From: Dipteronia dyeriana
Taxonomy: Eukaryota > Streptophyta > Magnoliopsida > Sapindales > Sapindaceae
Length of the DNA: 64,000 nt
Assembly: GCA_032871835.1 (NCBI GenBank)
Contig: CM065295.1
Span: 27,104,501 to 27,168,500, forward strand
Direction of reading: 5' to 3'
The position numbers and the translations under genes were made by a program. Below, in pieces: positions 20,346 to 31,038 of the stretch (position 1 is its first letter; each line of letters starts with the position of its first letter). The notes beneath the pieces are model-generated. The model was not told where the DNA came from, did no database searches, and saw nothing but the letters and a program-made list of their open reading frames with translations.

Positions 20346-21177
20346 GAATCATACCTGATGCCTTTTCTTTTAAGTTGTCTTTCAATCTTTATGGCCACAC
20401 CCACCATGTCCTCAATCTCCACATAATGTTGTAACTCCACAAGATCAGCAATGTTCTTGTTTAACCCACTCAAAAACCGAGCCATGGTGGCCTCACGGTC
20501 CTCCTCCACATTAGCCCTTATCATGGCTATCTCCATTTCTTTGTGATATTCTTCTACACTCATGGAACCTTGTGTCAAAGTTTGTAACCGTTGATGCAAA
20601 TCCCTAAATGGCTAGGGACAAATCTCCTCCGCATGATTTGTTTCATCTTCAACCAAGTCTCTACGGGTCTTTCACCATTTCTACGCCTGTCTTTACACAA
20701 TTGATCCCACCAAACAATAGCATAATCACAAAATTCAACAGCAGCTAGTTTTACCTTTTTCTCTTCGAAGTAATTATGACATTCAAATATCAGCTCCACT
20801 TTTCGTTCCCATTCAAAATAGGCATCCAGATTGTTCTTCCCTTGAAAAGGAGGAATTTTCATTTTGATGCTGTCTATGTTTCGGTCCACACCATCAAAAC
20901 TTCATCTCCTAGCTTGTCTTCTAGGATTAACGTCTAGACCAATGATGGTAGCTTGGCCATCATCCGTGTCTTCTCCACCATCATATACATCATTGACAAA
21001 GGCTGGTTGTCTTCCACGTCGTGGTTCTCTTTGCAATCTGGTAATTGTTTCATCATGTCTTTCTAGACGATCTGCTACATCTCCCATCACTTTGAACATA
21101 CGTTCAAATTGTTGTTGCATTGCTTGAATCACTTGATCATTTGAGGAAGAACTCACTTCTTTATCTTTGTTAGACAT
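20346..21177 (-). pseudogene. Family B gypsy gag
   Basis: Minus strand from an ATG at 21177 (MSNKDKEVSSSSND). It has a coiled-coil-like N-terminus, then the gag core ([55 protein letters not shown]). Breaks are an in-frame TGA near 20902-20904 and a frameshift near 20590. It ends where the family A LTR intervenes, before the zinc knuckle. It is clearly related to family A gag but diverged, so the two families belong to one gypsy group. Confidence 0.8.
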
Positions 21178-21795
21178 GTTTAAAACCTGAAAAAAAAAAG
21201 TTAGAACAGCCTCACAATCACTCCCTCACGTGTTTCTTTCAAAGAATTGATTCACATCACTCGTGTTTCACACAATTATTTGGTTTTTCTCGATGCTAAT
21301 CTCACCACTCTTGCCTTTCACCTCTCTTGTTTTGTTCTTTGGGTTCTGAGATTAACTAAGGTCCTTTTAAACAAACAATTCAGATTATGGCAAATTCAAC
21401 GGAGTGAAATTGGGTAGGTCTAAAAAAAAAAAAAAGGTAGGCCACTTAAAGTAAACAAAGATTAGAACTGAAATATCAATTTCTCTCCCAAATAGAATTC
21501 TGTTTGTTTTGGTTAAGAAGACAACATTTAAATATTTCCCAAACCGAAACAAGAACGATATGAACAAAGAAAGATTTTTGGATTTTTGCAAGAATTCCTT
21601 GAATCAGCAATACTTTTTTTTTTGTCTTTTTATTTTTCTGCGGAAAACAAAGAAGAATGATAATAACCTCAAGAAGCACAAATATTAAGATGAATTATAA
21701 ATACGGTGCTATAAGATGAAGAAGAAAAGAAAGTGAGAAAAAAAAACTAAAAGAACAATAAATAAATGGATATGCAATCCTCAAACTTGAGCCGA
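21178..21795 (-). other. Family B leader with splice-acceptor-like end
   Basis: On the minus strand the gag ATG is preceded by TTCTAAC (21200-21206), ten T and CAG (AG at 21187-21188), and further upstream by CACGTGAGGGAGTG. This is the same arrangement as in family A despite overall divergence. No other coding signal is seen in this ~620-bp stretch. Confidence 0.45.
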
Positions 21796-21807
21796 GCTCT
21801 GATACCA
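21796..21807 (-). other. Primer binding site of family B element
   Basis: Complement of TGGTATCAGAGC, three bases from the 5' LTR edge at 21811. It marks the LTR at 21811-22804 as a 5' LTR in minus orientation. Confidence 0.88.
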
Positions 21808-21810
21808 AAA

Positions 21811-22804
21811 TGATGGAAATCATTAACTTAGCAACCATACACCCCAATAGCTAAAGAGCTATGATACATATGGAATGCAATTTAACACCCTCCAACAAAT
21901 TGAAAAAAAAAAGCCGAACGTTCAAGATTGAAGTAAGAGAAACTATTCTAATCACTTTATCAATGAAATGATGATAAAAGCTAATTAGAACAACACTTTG
22001 ATTTCCCCAAAACGCCACAAACTATGAAGTTTGATAAGTTTAAAGGCAAAACAAAGATTTTGAGGTTGTTGAACGCCACAAGCCGAATAAGCTTGATAAG
22101 TTCCAAAGTTCATGCAAGAACTTAAGAACAAAACACTCACAAAGTGCTCAAATAAGTTTATATTACTCAAATCTCTGCCCTTCATAGAAAAAACAGCATT
22201 GTTTATATAGAATAAAGGCCAAGGACAAAACAACACAAATATAACTGCCCATTAAATGTGTAACCTCCCACTAAATGACATTTAGACCATGAATAATGGC
22301 CATAAAGTATTCAGCTTTTGTAACATCTTATTCCTAATCAAAGAACACATGACCTCACCAAACACAAAAACCCAAACTATTCATAAAATAAGCCCACAAA
22401 ACCCAACACAATTAAACCCAAACTAATAAGAAAATAAGCTCACAAAACCCAACATAATTAAACCCAAACTAATTACAAAATAGGCCCACAAAACCCAACA
22501 TGGCCGAATGGCCTTTTATTCTTCAAGATAGGCTAGAATACTTCATTCTATCAAGGCTGGACTCTTGTCTTCGGGATTTGGACATGTTTGAAACATGTTA
22601 ACCATTTTATACTCTTCTTGCATCCTTAGAACCTTGACCAAATCTTGACTAGCTTGCTCCTTCCAAATGCTTCCCATTAAACAAGTTAAGGCTTCTTTCA
22701 TCTTTTTAGCTTTAGCTCTTGTCATTGGTCCTCCATGAATGGTTAAAGGATCTGGATCTTTTCCAACCTTAACCGAATTGTGATCAACTGGCTGGTCCTC
22801 ATCA
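21811..22804 (-). repeat. Family B 5' LTR (994 bp)
   Basis: The only uninterrupted family B LTR in the window. It runs from TGATGAGGACC (complement at 22804) to GATTTCCATCA (complement at 21811). It includes the pol-tail coding remnant (GPMTRAKAKKMKEAL, complement of 22543-22800), a TATATAAAC box and both hairpins. Confidence 0.9.
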
Positions 22805-23080
22805 CATCTCTTTATCAAATTATTATTATGAACTGCTATAATCTATCTGGTCTAGATATATAGGCTGGAAACCAAGACATTTCCATATCAACTTTGCTTA
22901 TAACAGCTTTGTTGAGGAATAACTTTGGTGTAACAATGCCACGTATCTGTCAGGACCATTGCTATTGTTGTATCATTATCACTATTGCTGTTTGATTATT
23001 ATCTCTGTTATCTCTATCATGTTTTTTATTGTGCTGTATTTTGTCTTGTGGATTCTGTTATATATCTTCGTGTTCCGTTT

Positions 23081-23118
<38 letters not shown>

Positions 23119-23139
23119 TATTTTTCTTCACTCATTTTT
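22805..23139. other. Unassigned stretch with AT microsatellite
   Basis: I see no coding frame or repeat family here apart from pyrimidine-rich sequence and an (AT)17 run at 23083-23116. The junction to the family B LTR at 22804 shows no target duplication. Confidence 0.5.
23083..23116. repeat. (AT)17 microsatellite
   Basis: Thirty-four bases of alternating A and T. Confidence 0.95.
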
Positions 23140-24145
23140 CAGAGCTTATAAACCCATTTGTAGTGAGTGAAAATATTTCCTTTGATAGAGAAGCTCCAAG
23201 AGGTTTTCCTTAACTCTCCAAACCCAAAACCCATCATCCTTCATGCATTATTGAGCATCTTTAGGCATGGGTCTTCATCTTTGATTGACTTGGTAAGTTG
23301 AACAAAAATCTCATCTGTCATTTGTTCATGTTTTCCAAGATGATGTTTTTATTGCATTTATTAGTTGACTAAATGCTAGGACTTCATTCTTTGCATTTAT
23401 TTATGAGTTCCTTTGCATGATTGGGTTTGTATTATGATAACTTGAATTTAGGACATATTTTTCCTTTAGCTAAGTCTGTATGCATTGCATTTAGATATTG
23501 TTGAATATGACTCATTGATTGCATTTTTGTGATTGCATTATTGTCCTAGACATGTTTAATGACAACTCTTGTTGAAATGGCCTTGTTTGATAACTAGATG
23601 TTAAACTTACCTATCTATATCTAGTTAAGTCTTTATGAGCATTCATATAGACTTTAATATCTAGGATTTGAACTTAGTGTCATCCTTAAATTCCTAAATA
23701 ATCTTAAATGTGTTGATCTAGCATTTTGCATATTGAATATTTCCATATATTCACATAGGTTTCGTATTCTCCTCATAGTTGTTAAGCTTTGTTAGTGCAT
23801 AAGCTCGTTAGTCCAGATCACTATTATAGACCCGTTGGGTAGAGTGAAAGGGTTAGTAACTAGAAGGTGAGATGAGAGGTCAACCTAGGTTGTAAACTTT
23901 CATTCAAATAGTGGATTTTGTGGACCGTGTGTGGCTAAGTGCTTAGCCTATGAGTTTTTCCCGGTTGGAGGGTTTCTCATGTAAATCAAATACTTGTTTT
24001 TTTTTAATTGTTTTATGTTTGATTGAATGCTTGATAACATGGGGTAGTTTCATGAATTTGATTAATAAAAAAATTACTAATTGATTTGATTAAAACCTAT
24101 TCACCCCCTCTAAGTTATTAGACATTCACATTAAGGGGAATTTCA
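23140..24145 (+). repeat. Sirevirus-like LTR fragment
   Basis: It matches the LTRs at 55697-57352, 61312-63290 and 63291-63841 in order: TATCTAGTTAAGTC, then CCCGTTGGGTAG, then TAGTGGATTT, then TTTTTCCCGG, then TTCACCCCC, and the terminal GGAATTTCA at 24145. No primer site follows, so it is a solo LTR or a truncated end. The left boundary is approximate and the start terminus was not found. Confidence 0.65.
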
Positions 24146-24777
24146 GGTCGGGTGTAATAGGTGGTCGGTTGCGTGACACGTGGACAGCACTCAGATTTAA
24201 TGAAGTCATAACTCAAGCACATAGAGAGTGAGCCCTACTCAAACAAGGTGTCTAGAAGCATACGTTGATAAGGACGTAAATTCCCTTATAGATATCAAAG
24301 TCTAGATTAGGCAAGAAATCTAGTACAATCGAAAGTCAATCAATGCAAAACAAAGAAGAAGGATAACACGACTCAAATAATTTAGAGTTTTGTTTAATTA
24401 TGGGAACTTTCCTTACTTGTACACCAAGAATTAGGGTTCTATGCATATATAAATAGACCCTAATAATAACCGTAAAAAGGTTAATAACAATTAAGTTTAC
24501 AAGAGGGCGAGATAATTTGTGTGTGTAATTATTGTCAAATTAGTGAATTACTCTCGTCGTCACTGGCAACCATTGATGTTTCCTCACCTGAGGGTTTTAC
24601 CACGTAAAATCTTATGTCTTCCTGGCTTTTTATTTATTTTTGATTTATAATTTGATTGACTATTCACATTCACTTGTTCGATAAGTGATTAATTAAATCT
24701 AATCCAAAAGTCACCGTCAACAACTGGCGCTAGAAGGAGGGGTGTGAGCCTCTATTAGCATTAAGTTTAAATAATTA
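24146..24777 (+). repeat. Tat-like LTR 3' part and leader
   Basis: A TATATAAATA box (24446-24455), then LTR-like sequence ending near CCGTCA (24718), then AACTGGCGCTAGAAGG, similar to the TTGGCGCC primer-site region typical of Tat-lineage gypsy elements. The element at 24778-29377 splits it; a gag-like start continues at 29378. The left edge is uncertain. Confidence 0.4.
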
Positions 24778-25731
24778 TGATATGAACCTCACCAAGAGCA
24801 GTGAGACCCGGAACCAATATATGGTAACGAATGATCGTTTTCTAACAAGTTTATAAACAAGAACGTTATCGGACCACGACCCGTTACCTATGAGGAGGTA
24901 AGAACCAACGGTATCAAGAAAATTGTAGACGCCACACTCAAGAATAGGAAAGAAGGTGAGTGATAAGTCAAGGTTGGAACGCCACAAGGTAGAACCTTGA
25001 TAAGTTCACAAGTTCTATGAAGAACCAAAGAGAAAATTCTCTCAAATTTATTTCTATTCAGAATCTATTCTCAAATTACATCAATTGGTCCCTTTTATAC
25101 TAAAAATATCTAAGACCTAAAAGGGAATAAATATTAGGCAATTAATGCCTTACAATCAGGAAAATAAATGCAAACAACTTTAGAAAAATAAATAAATACT
25201 AAACTAGCAACTAGTTGATTTGTTCCTTATTTGGAAAGCTGAATTTGGGAAACAAATCAGCCATTTATTTGGAAAACAAATCAACTCTTTATTTGGGGAA
25301 ATAAATAAAATAAGGAATATGCTGAAATTGGCAATATACTGAAATTGAATTCTCCTCCAACCATACGTCGCCCAAAATATAGGAAATATGTTGAAATTCG
25401 GACTTCTCAACTCAAGTCTTCGCGCAATAAGATAGATGGCCAATTTTGGACTTTTTGTGATCTGTTTTGGAGGACAGGTTCTTCATATCATCTGTAGATC
25501 TTGTCCTGGGCTTTCCGAAAACATATTATAATAGACGATCTGACTTCAGATGCTCTCTATAGAGGTCCACGAAGTTCAGCCCGGATTTGGTCTTCATGTG
25601 GGCAGAATTTGGACTTTAGCAACTCGGAATCACCCCATCATTTAATACTTCTTTGATCCTCTTGCTTCCTTTTAATTGGCCCAATTGGAATATGCAATAG
25701 TTCCTTTGGTGATGCTTCTTGATTCTCATCA
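24778..25731 (-). repeat. 3' LTR (954 bp, two-promoter class)
   Basis: It contains both the TATAAAAG module and the ATTATAATATG-type module, plus the double hairpin (first stem intact). It is next to the polypurine complement TTCCCCCTCTCTTC at 25732. Confidence 0.9.
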
Positions 25732-25954
25732 TTCCCCCTCTCTTCAAAAGGATTCGTCCTCTAATCTTCACCATAATGTTGTTGATAGCCTGCGACATTT
25801 CATCAAAGCCTTGCAAATTAGAAGCAACAACACTAGGCAATGAAGGGTTAATTCCATTAGTACTAAAACATGCCTCTTTGTATAAAAGTGCAATCATTGG
25901 CTGATTTGAAAACAAAGTCTTTTTAATCTCACTCTCTCTTGTATAAAAACTCAC
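25732..25954 (-). pseudogene. Pol tail joined to protease linker
   Basis: The minus strand encodes MSFYTRESEIKKTLF..., then LPSVVASNLQGFDEM, then INNIMVKIRGRILLKRGG and on into the LTR. In autonomous relatives the first motif precedes RT and the last follows integrase, so the whole enzyme block is missing at this junction. A T-run length change near 26000 separates it from the gag-protease frame. Confidence 0.6.
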
Positions 25955-27726
25955 TGGTTTTCTCTCTTTTTTTTTCTCATCAGCCTCTTTTTCATTTTCA
26001 TATTTTTTTTTTTTTTTGCTATTTCGGACTCTTTTTCTTTTATCTCTCTTTCTTTTGAACTCTCACTCTCACTCTTTTTTTTGGCATCTCTCTCTTTTCT
26101 TAAAAGTTGATCTTCATACACTTGTTTTGGGCTTAAATGTACAAGAGTGATTGATTTTTTATTGAGTACAAAGGAGTATCTATTGGTATACCCATCATGG
26201 GTCACATGCCTATCGAACTGCCATGGTCTCCCCAAAAGGATATGGCCCGCATTCATTGGTACCACATCACAAAGGACTTCATCTTTGTACTTTCCAATTG
26301 AAAACGACATCAACACTTGTTTAGTCACCTTGATTTCCCCACTATCATTTAACCACTGTAGCTTATATGGTTTTGGATGCCTCAAAGTGGCTAAATTCAA
26401 TTTCTCCACAAAATTAGTGCTAGCCACATTAGTACAACTCCCCCCATCAATGATCATGCTACATACCTTATCATTAACATGGCAGCGGGTATGAAAAATG
26501 TTGTCACGTTGTACCTCATCATCTTCCTTGGCTTGAGCACTAAGAGCTCTTCTCGCCACCAAAAGTTCTCCGTCCAACGGATATTCAATATCACTTGCAT
26601 CCTCCAAAGGTGGCATGGACTCATCATCAGATTCACCTTCAGATTCGATCTCACCATCATCCTTCAAAACCATTACTCTCTTGTTTGGGCATTGAGATGC
26701 AATATGACCTGCTCCCAGACACTTAAAGCACTTAATGTCACGATTTCTAGAAGGTTGAGAATCTGATGTACCTTGTTTTAATGTGCCTCCGACTTTATGA
26801 TCTCTGGAAGGTTCGGCCTTGGCCTTGAAACTAGGTTGGTCATCCCTCTTGCTCCAATTCGATTTCCATGATGATGAAGAACCCGAATTTTGCCCAACCC
26901 GTGTTGAACTCTTTCTCTTCAACTGTTGTTCCACCTTAATTGCCATGTGTACCATGTCACTCAATTCAACATAATGTTGCAACTCCACCACATTTGCTAT
27001 GTCTCGGTTTAGTCCATTTAAAAACCTAGCCATAGTAGCCTCTCGGTCTTCCTCTACATCAGCTCGAATCATGGCTATCTCCATCTCCTTGTAGTAATCT
27101 TCAACACACTTAGACCCTTGAGTAAGGGTTTGTAATTTTTGAAACAAACCCCTATAATAGTGACTCGGAATGAAACGCTTCCTCATGACAGCTTTCATCT
27201 CCTCCCAAGTCTCAATAGGTCTTTCTCCATGTCGTCTTCTACTCACAATCAATTGATCCCACCAAACGATAGCATAATTAGTAAATTCTATGGCAACCAA
27301 CTTTACCTTCTTTAATTCAGAATAGTCATGGCAGTCAAATACCAATTCTATTCTTTTCTCCCACTCTAAATAAGCTTCGGGATCAGTTTTACCTTGGAAC
27401 GTTGGGATTTTCACCTTTATACTACCCAAATTATTATCAGCCCTCTCTCCATACCTATCTCCTCTATACCCATACCTATCTTCTCTATTCCCATACCTAA
27501 CTCCTCTACCTCCCATTTCACGCCTCAATCTACCTGTACCCACATTGGACATGCGATCACCCTCCTCTAGGTCATTCCCATAATCATCATCATAATCGTC
27601 TCTAGGTGGGTTTCTTTCTCTTCGTTCCACATTAGGAACCCTAATTTGTTGCACCCTTTGTGAACTAGACTCCACCTTATCTATCCTATCATGCATCTCA
27701 CCAATCTTAATCTCCATCCGCTCCAT
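25951..27726 (-). CDS. Family A gag-protease polyprotein
   Basis: A 591-codon open frame. It has the gag core (IPTFQGK, YAIVWWDQL, about residues 105-260), a Ser/Lys linker, a CX2CX4HX4C zinc knuckle (CFKCLGAGHIASQC, about residue 335) and a retroviral-type aspartic protease with IIDGGSCTN in the D-[ST/G]-G position and ILLGRPWQFDR. A charged Lys/Glu/Ser-rich C-terminus follows. The natural start (MSRDKSRD at 27812) is out of frame because an A run has six instead of seven A, so this frame opens at an internal ATG. It would package RNA into particles using an RT from another element. The frameshift may have inactivated it or be very recent. Confidence 0.75.
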   Translation of the reverse strand: MERMEIKIGEMHDRIDKVESSSQRVQQIRVPNVERRERNPPRDDYDDDYGNDLEEGDRMSNVGTGRLRREMGGRGVRYGNREDRYGYRGDRYGERADNNLGSIKVKIPTFQGKTDPEAYLEWEKRIELVFDCHDYSELKKVKLVAIEFTNYAIVWWDQLIVSRRRHGERPIETWEEMKAVMRKRFIPSHYYRGLFQKLQTLTQGSKCVEDYYKEMEIAMIRADVEEDREATMARFLNGLNRDIANVVELQHYVELSDMVHMAIKVEQQLKRKSSTRVGQNSGSSSSWKSNWSKRDDQPSFKAKAEPSRDHKVGGTLKQGTSDSQPSRNRDIKCFKCLGAGHIASQCPNKRVMVLKDDGEIESEGESDDESMPPLEDASDIEYPLDGELLVARRALSAQAKEDDEVQRDNIFHTRCHVNDKVCSMIIDGGSCTNVASTNFVEKLNLATLRHPKPYKLQWLNDSGEIKVTKQVLMSFSIGKYKDEVLCDVVPMNAGHILLGRPWQFDRHVTHDGYTNRYSFVLNKKSITLVHLSPKQVYEDQLLRKERDAKKKSESESSKEREIKEKESEIAKKKKNMKMKKRLMRKKKRENQ

Positions 27727-27812
27727 GTTTTTTGTATGGCTTTATACAAAAAATTAAGATCTATCGTTTCTGGTGCATCATCAGATAAGTCTCTACTTTT
27801 ATCGCGTGACAT

Positions 27813-28409
27813 ATTTGAAACCTGCAAAGCAAAAGAAATTAGTAAGCCTCACAAACACTCCCTCACGTGTTTACTCTCAAAGATGGTGGCACTCACACTC
27901 TTGTTTTCACTCAATTCTTTGGCTTTTACCCTTTGATGAGCTCACACACTCTTGCCTTTTTCCACTCTTTGTTAACTCTTTCAGTTCTTCCTTCTTCTTT
28001 TTTTTGACTTATACAGACACTCACAAGAAGTGCAAGAAAAATAGAAGTAACTGAGCAAAAGGACAAGAATAATGAAGACGAAATTCTTTAGTTATTAATT
28101 TTTTTTTTTGAATATCAATGCACGAAATCAAGATAATGAATAGAAATAGTTGATATAAGTTCAACTACACGACCCAAAAAAAAAAAAAAATTTTTTTTTT
28201 TTTTTTACCGACCTTGATCAAGTGAACACAAGCAAACTTTTGGTACTTTTTTTTTTTTTTTTTTTTTTTTGGTACCTGATTTGATCAAACTTTTTTTTTT
28301 TTTTTTTTTTTTGGGTACCTGGTTTGATCAAACTTTTTTTTTTGTTGAAACAAATGAATACAGAGAAGAGAAAGAACAAGGATAGATTAAACCTGATTTA
28401 GAAGCCTAA
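27813..28409 (-). other. Leader with A-run/GGTACC blocks
   Basis: The same leader as at 13775-14395, in minus orientation. The splice-acceptor-like TTTGCAG (AG at 27822-27823) precedes gag. Long homopolymers (up to about 23 T on the plus strand) alternate with GGTACC and TTTGATCAA blocks that differ in number from the related element. Confidence 0.5.
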
Positions 28410-28421
28410 GCTTTGATACCA
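28410..28421 (-). other. Primer binding site, one mismatch
   Basis: GCTTTGATACCA on the plus strand, i.e. TGGTATCAAAGC on the element strand. One base differs from the initiator-Met complement. Confidence 0.8.
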
Positions 28422-28423
28422 AC

Positions 28424-29377
28424 TGATATGAACCTCACCAAGAGCAGTGAGACCCGGAACCAATATATGGTAACGAATGATCGTTTTCTAACCAGTTTAT
28501 AAACAAGAACGTTATCGGACCGCGACCCGTTACCTATGAGGAGGTAAGAACCAACGGTATCAAGAAAATTGTAGACGCCACACTCAAGAATAGGAAAGAA
28601 GGTGAGTGATAAGTCAAGGTTGGAACGCCACAAGGTAGAACCTTGATAAGTTCACAAGTTCTATGAAGAACCAAAGAGAAAATTCTCTCAAATTTATTTC
28701 TATTCAGAATCTATTCTCAAATTACATCAATTGGTCCCTTTTATACTAAAAATATCTAAGACCTAAAAGGGAATAAATATTAGGCAATTAATGCCTTACA
28801 ATCAGGAAAATAAATGCAAACAACTTTAGAAAAATAAATAAATACTAAACTAGCAACTAGTTGATTTGTTCCTTATTTGGAAAGCTGAATTTGGGAAACA
28901 AATCAGCCATTTATTTGGAAAACAAATCAACTCTTTATTTGGGGAAATAAATAAAATAAGGAATATGCTGAAATTGGCAATATGCTGAAATTGAATTCTC
29001 CTCCAACCATACGTCGCCCAAAATATAGGAAATATGTTGAAATTCGGACTCCTCAACTCAAGTCTTCGCGCAATAAGATAGATGGCCAATTTTGGACTTT
29101 TTTTGATCTGTTTTGGAGGACAAGTTCTTCATATCATCTGTAGATCTTGTCCTGGGCTTTCCGAAAACATATTATAATAGACGATCTGACTTCAGATGCT
29201 CTCTATAGAGGTCCACGAAGTTCAGCCCGGATTTGGTCTTCATGTGGGCAGAATTTGGACTTTAGAAACTCGGAATCACCCCATCATTTAATACTTCTTT
29301 GATCCTCTTGCTTCCTTTTAATTGGCCCAATTGGAATATGCAATAGTTCCTTTGGTGATGCTTCTTGATTCTCATCA
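28424..29377 (-). repeat. 5' LTR (954 bp)
   Basis: Pairs with 24778-25731 at equal length. Differences visible by eye include one-base indels in AACCAGTTT versus AACAAGTTT and a few transitions. Confidence 0.9.
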
Positions 29378-29708
29378 AATTAGCTCCAAGAAAAGTTTAT
29401 GAGAAATGATATCATGGCCACCAGTAAAGACAAAAGTTTATCTCCACGCAACACCAATGCCTCGCATGGTCATAACGTCCCCAATCTTGTTGATGTCAAT
29501 GCCACTGGACTGGACAAGATCCATTTTCAAGAACCCCATTATCAACTCGACCTGACATTATTACATCCACAGATGTAACCACTGGTATTACCCCAGACGC
29601 ATTCCAGCAAATCAAGGAAACCCTACGAAAAGTTATTGATGACGCCGCTAGATAGAGAATCAATATAACGACCACTACCAACCTGAGTTCACCGTACCAG
29701 CTCTCTAT
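29378..29708 (+). pseudogene. Gag-start fragment of a Tat-like element
   Basis: It continues the leader broken at 24777 once one AATTA is removed. An ATG at 29415 opens MATSKDKSLSPRNTNASHG, but stops and shifts follow within about 60 codons. It has the low-complexity start often seen in Tat gag and no recognisable core. A copia LTR begins at 29709. Confidence 0.35.
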
Positions 29709-30385
29709 TGTTGGAAAAATCGCATTGCGGAAGCGAAAATTTGGTTTAGTATATTATTAAAAACATTATTTTAAATGAATGAACCTTAACCCTTGATTAA
29801 TTAACATATAATAAAGTACTGGATTTTTTCTCGTGACAATTGAAGTTGTGCTGAATCGAATCCGCAAGATCTTCCAATCTAGTTATGAACGTGAATCACC
29901 TAGGAGTGTGGGTTCCCTTTCTTTAAATTGTATACCCGAGGATGGAAAATAACAAAATCTTTTTCTTTTGTTAGTCACAATAATCCTCCTAGAGAAAACC
30001 CAAAAACGTTTGTCACTTGTGAATTATCGATCTATTTGATTGAAACTCGCGTGAACCCAATTAGATTTTTTGTACACTAAACCCTTTTGATGTAAAGGAT
30101 ACTAGTGAATATCGAAAACAAAAACGTTTCCTCTTTTCTCTATGCTTGGCCGAATTCTACATACACCTATCGTAGAGTTGGACCAATTTACCTAGAGCAA
30201 GAACCAAATTTTTTTCACTCAAAATTCTAAGGTTCCAAGACCTTTCTTGGCGGAATTCTTTCTTTGATAAAACTTATATCTTGGCCGAATTCTTTAAGGA
30301 CGTATATATATGTATCCAAATCGAGAGGATTTAGTTGGTGGGCAAGTATCCTCTCCCTATGAGGATTTACTTGGTGTTCAAGAAT
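29709..30385 (+). repeat. Copia LTR fragment
   Basis: It starts TGTTGGAAAAATCGC and matches the copia LTR at 37973-38560 over several hundred bases (GATCTTCCAA, CACCTAGGAGTGTGGG, CTATGCTTGGCCGAATTC). Its beginning supplies the ~60 bp missing from the other copy. It is cut at about 30385 by the putative LTR of the gypsy element. Confidence 0.7.
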
Positions 30386-31027
30386 TGATGACGGAAGCAG
30401 CGTGACAACAAGAAATAGCCCAAACAAACACAAAGAATAGTAGCTTTACTTCCGAAGGGATACAGAGATCACCATCCTATGGAAACTCAGCAAAATATGT
30501 ATGGCTCACCACCAAAGTTAAGTCAAAAGGTGTACAAAATATCACCACCCTAGAGAACTAACCAAGGATACAGAACCAAACGGAAACTCACCACTCAATG
30601 GAAATCCACCAAAGAGATACAGAGTAAGGATAATACTCAAAAGAGTTTAATTCATTCAGTAATCATGATCAGCTGTCCCATACAAAGTAGAAGAACTAAA
30701 TATAAAGCCATGCCTTGGAACAAACCTCCAAGTATGGGAAACACACGATCCACACCTTGGAACAATCCTCCAAGTATGGGGAACACAAGAGATTTAATTG
30801 ACAAAGCAGATTATAAGAAAATATTAAAGCTAAAACAAATAACAAGTAAAACTCTTTAATCTGACCACCAGAATGAATTCGGTCATAACTCCTTCTTGGA
30901 AGCTCCAAACGATGCAATTCAAAAGAGGAAATTGTAGTTAAGACGTTGAACTGTTCAATGGCATAAGGAACGTTAGCCAATTCATCTAAAATCAAAAGTT
31001 ATGAACTTCCCAAACTGCCTTCGAACA
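30386..31027 (-). repeat. Putative 3' LTR of the gypsy element
   Basis: Non-coding sequence downstream of the integrase frame on the minus strand. It is bounded by TG (TGTTCGAAGG, complement ending 31027) and CA (complement starting TGATGACGG at 30386), and includes a near-repeated CTTGGAACAA..CCTCCAAGTATGGG motif at about 30715 and 30753. No second copy of this LTR is in the window to confirm it. Confidence 0.35.
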
Positions 31028-31038
31028 TGATATGATGC

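Larger units (their letters stand above)
24778..29377 (-). mobile_element. Complete RT-less family A element, TSD AATTA
   Basis: A 4.6-kb element with two 954-bp LTRs, primer site, leader, gag-protease ORF, pol tail and polypurine tract. It is flanked by AATTA at 24773-24777 and 29378-29382. It has no RT, RNase H or integrase, so it would need enzymes in trans, like the gag-bearing non-autonomous (TR-GAG-type) elements described in plants. The LTRs differ only at a few positions and indels by eye, making it one of the youngest insertions here. The gag frame is broken by one base near its start. Confidence 0.92.

Noticed and set aside
17861..22804. A single family B element with matching target duplication from 17861 to 22804
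   Set aside because: The flanking pentamers GAATT and CATCT differ, and the interior is rearranged. I list the parts separately.
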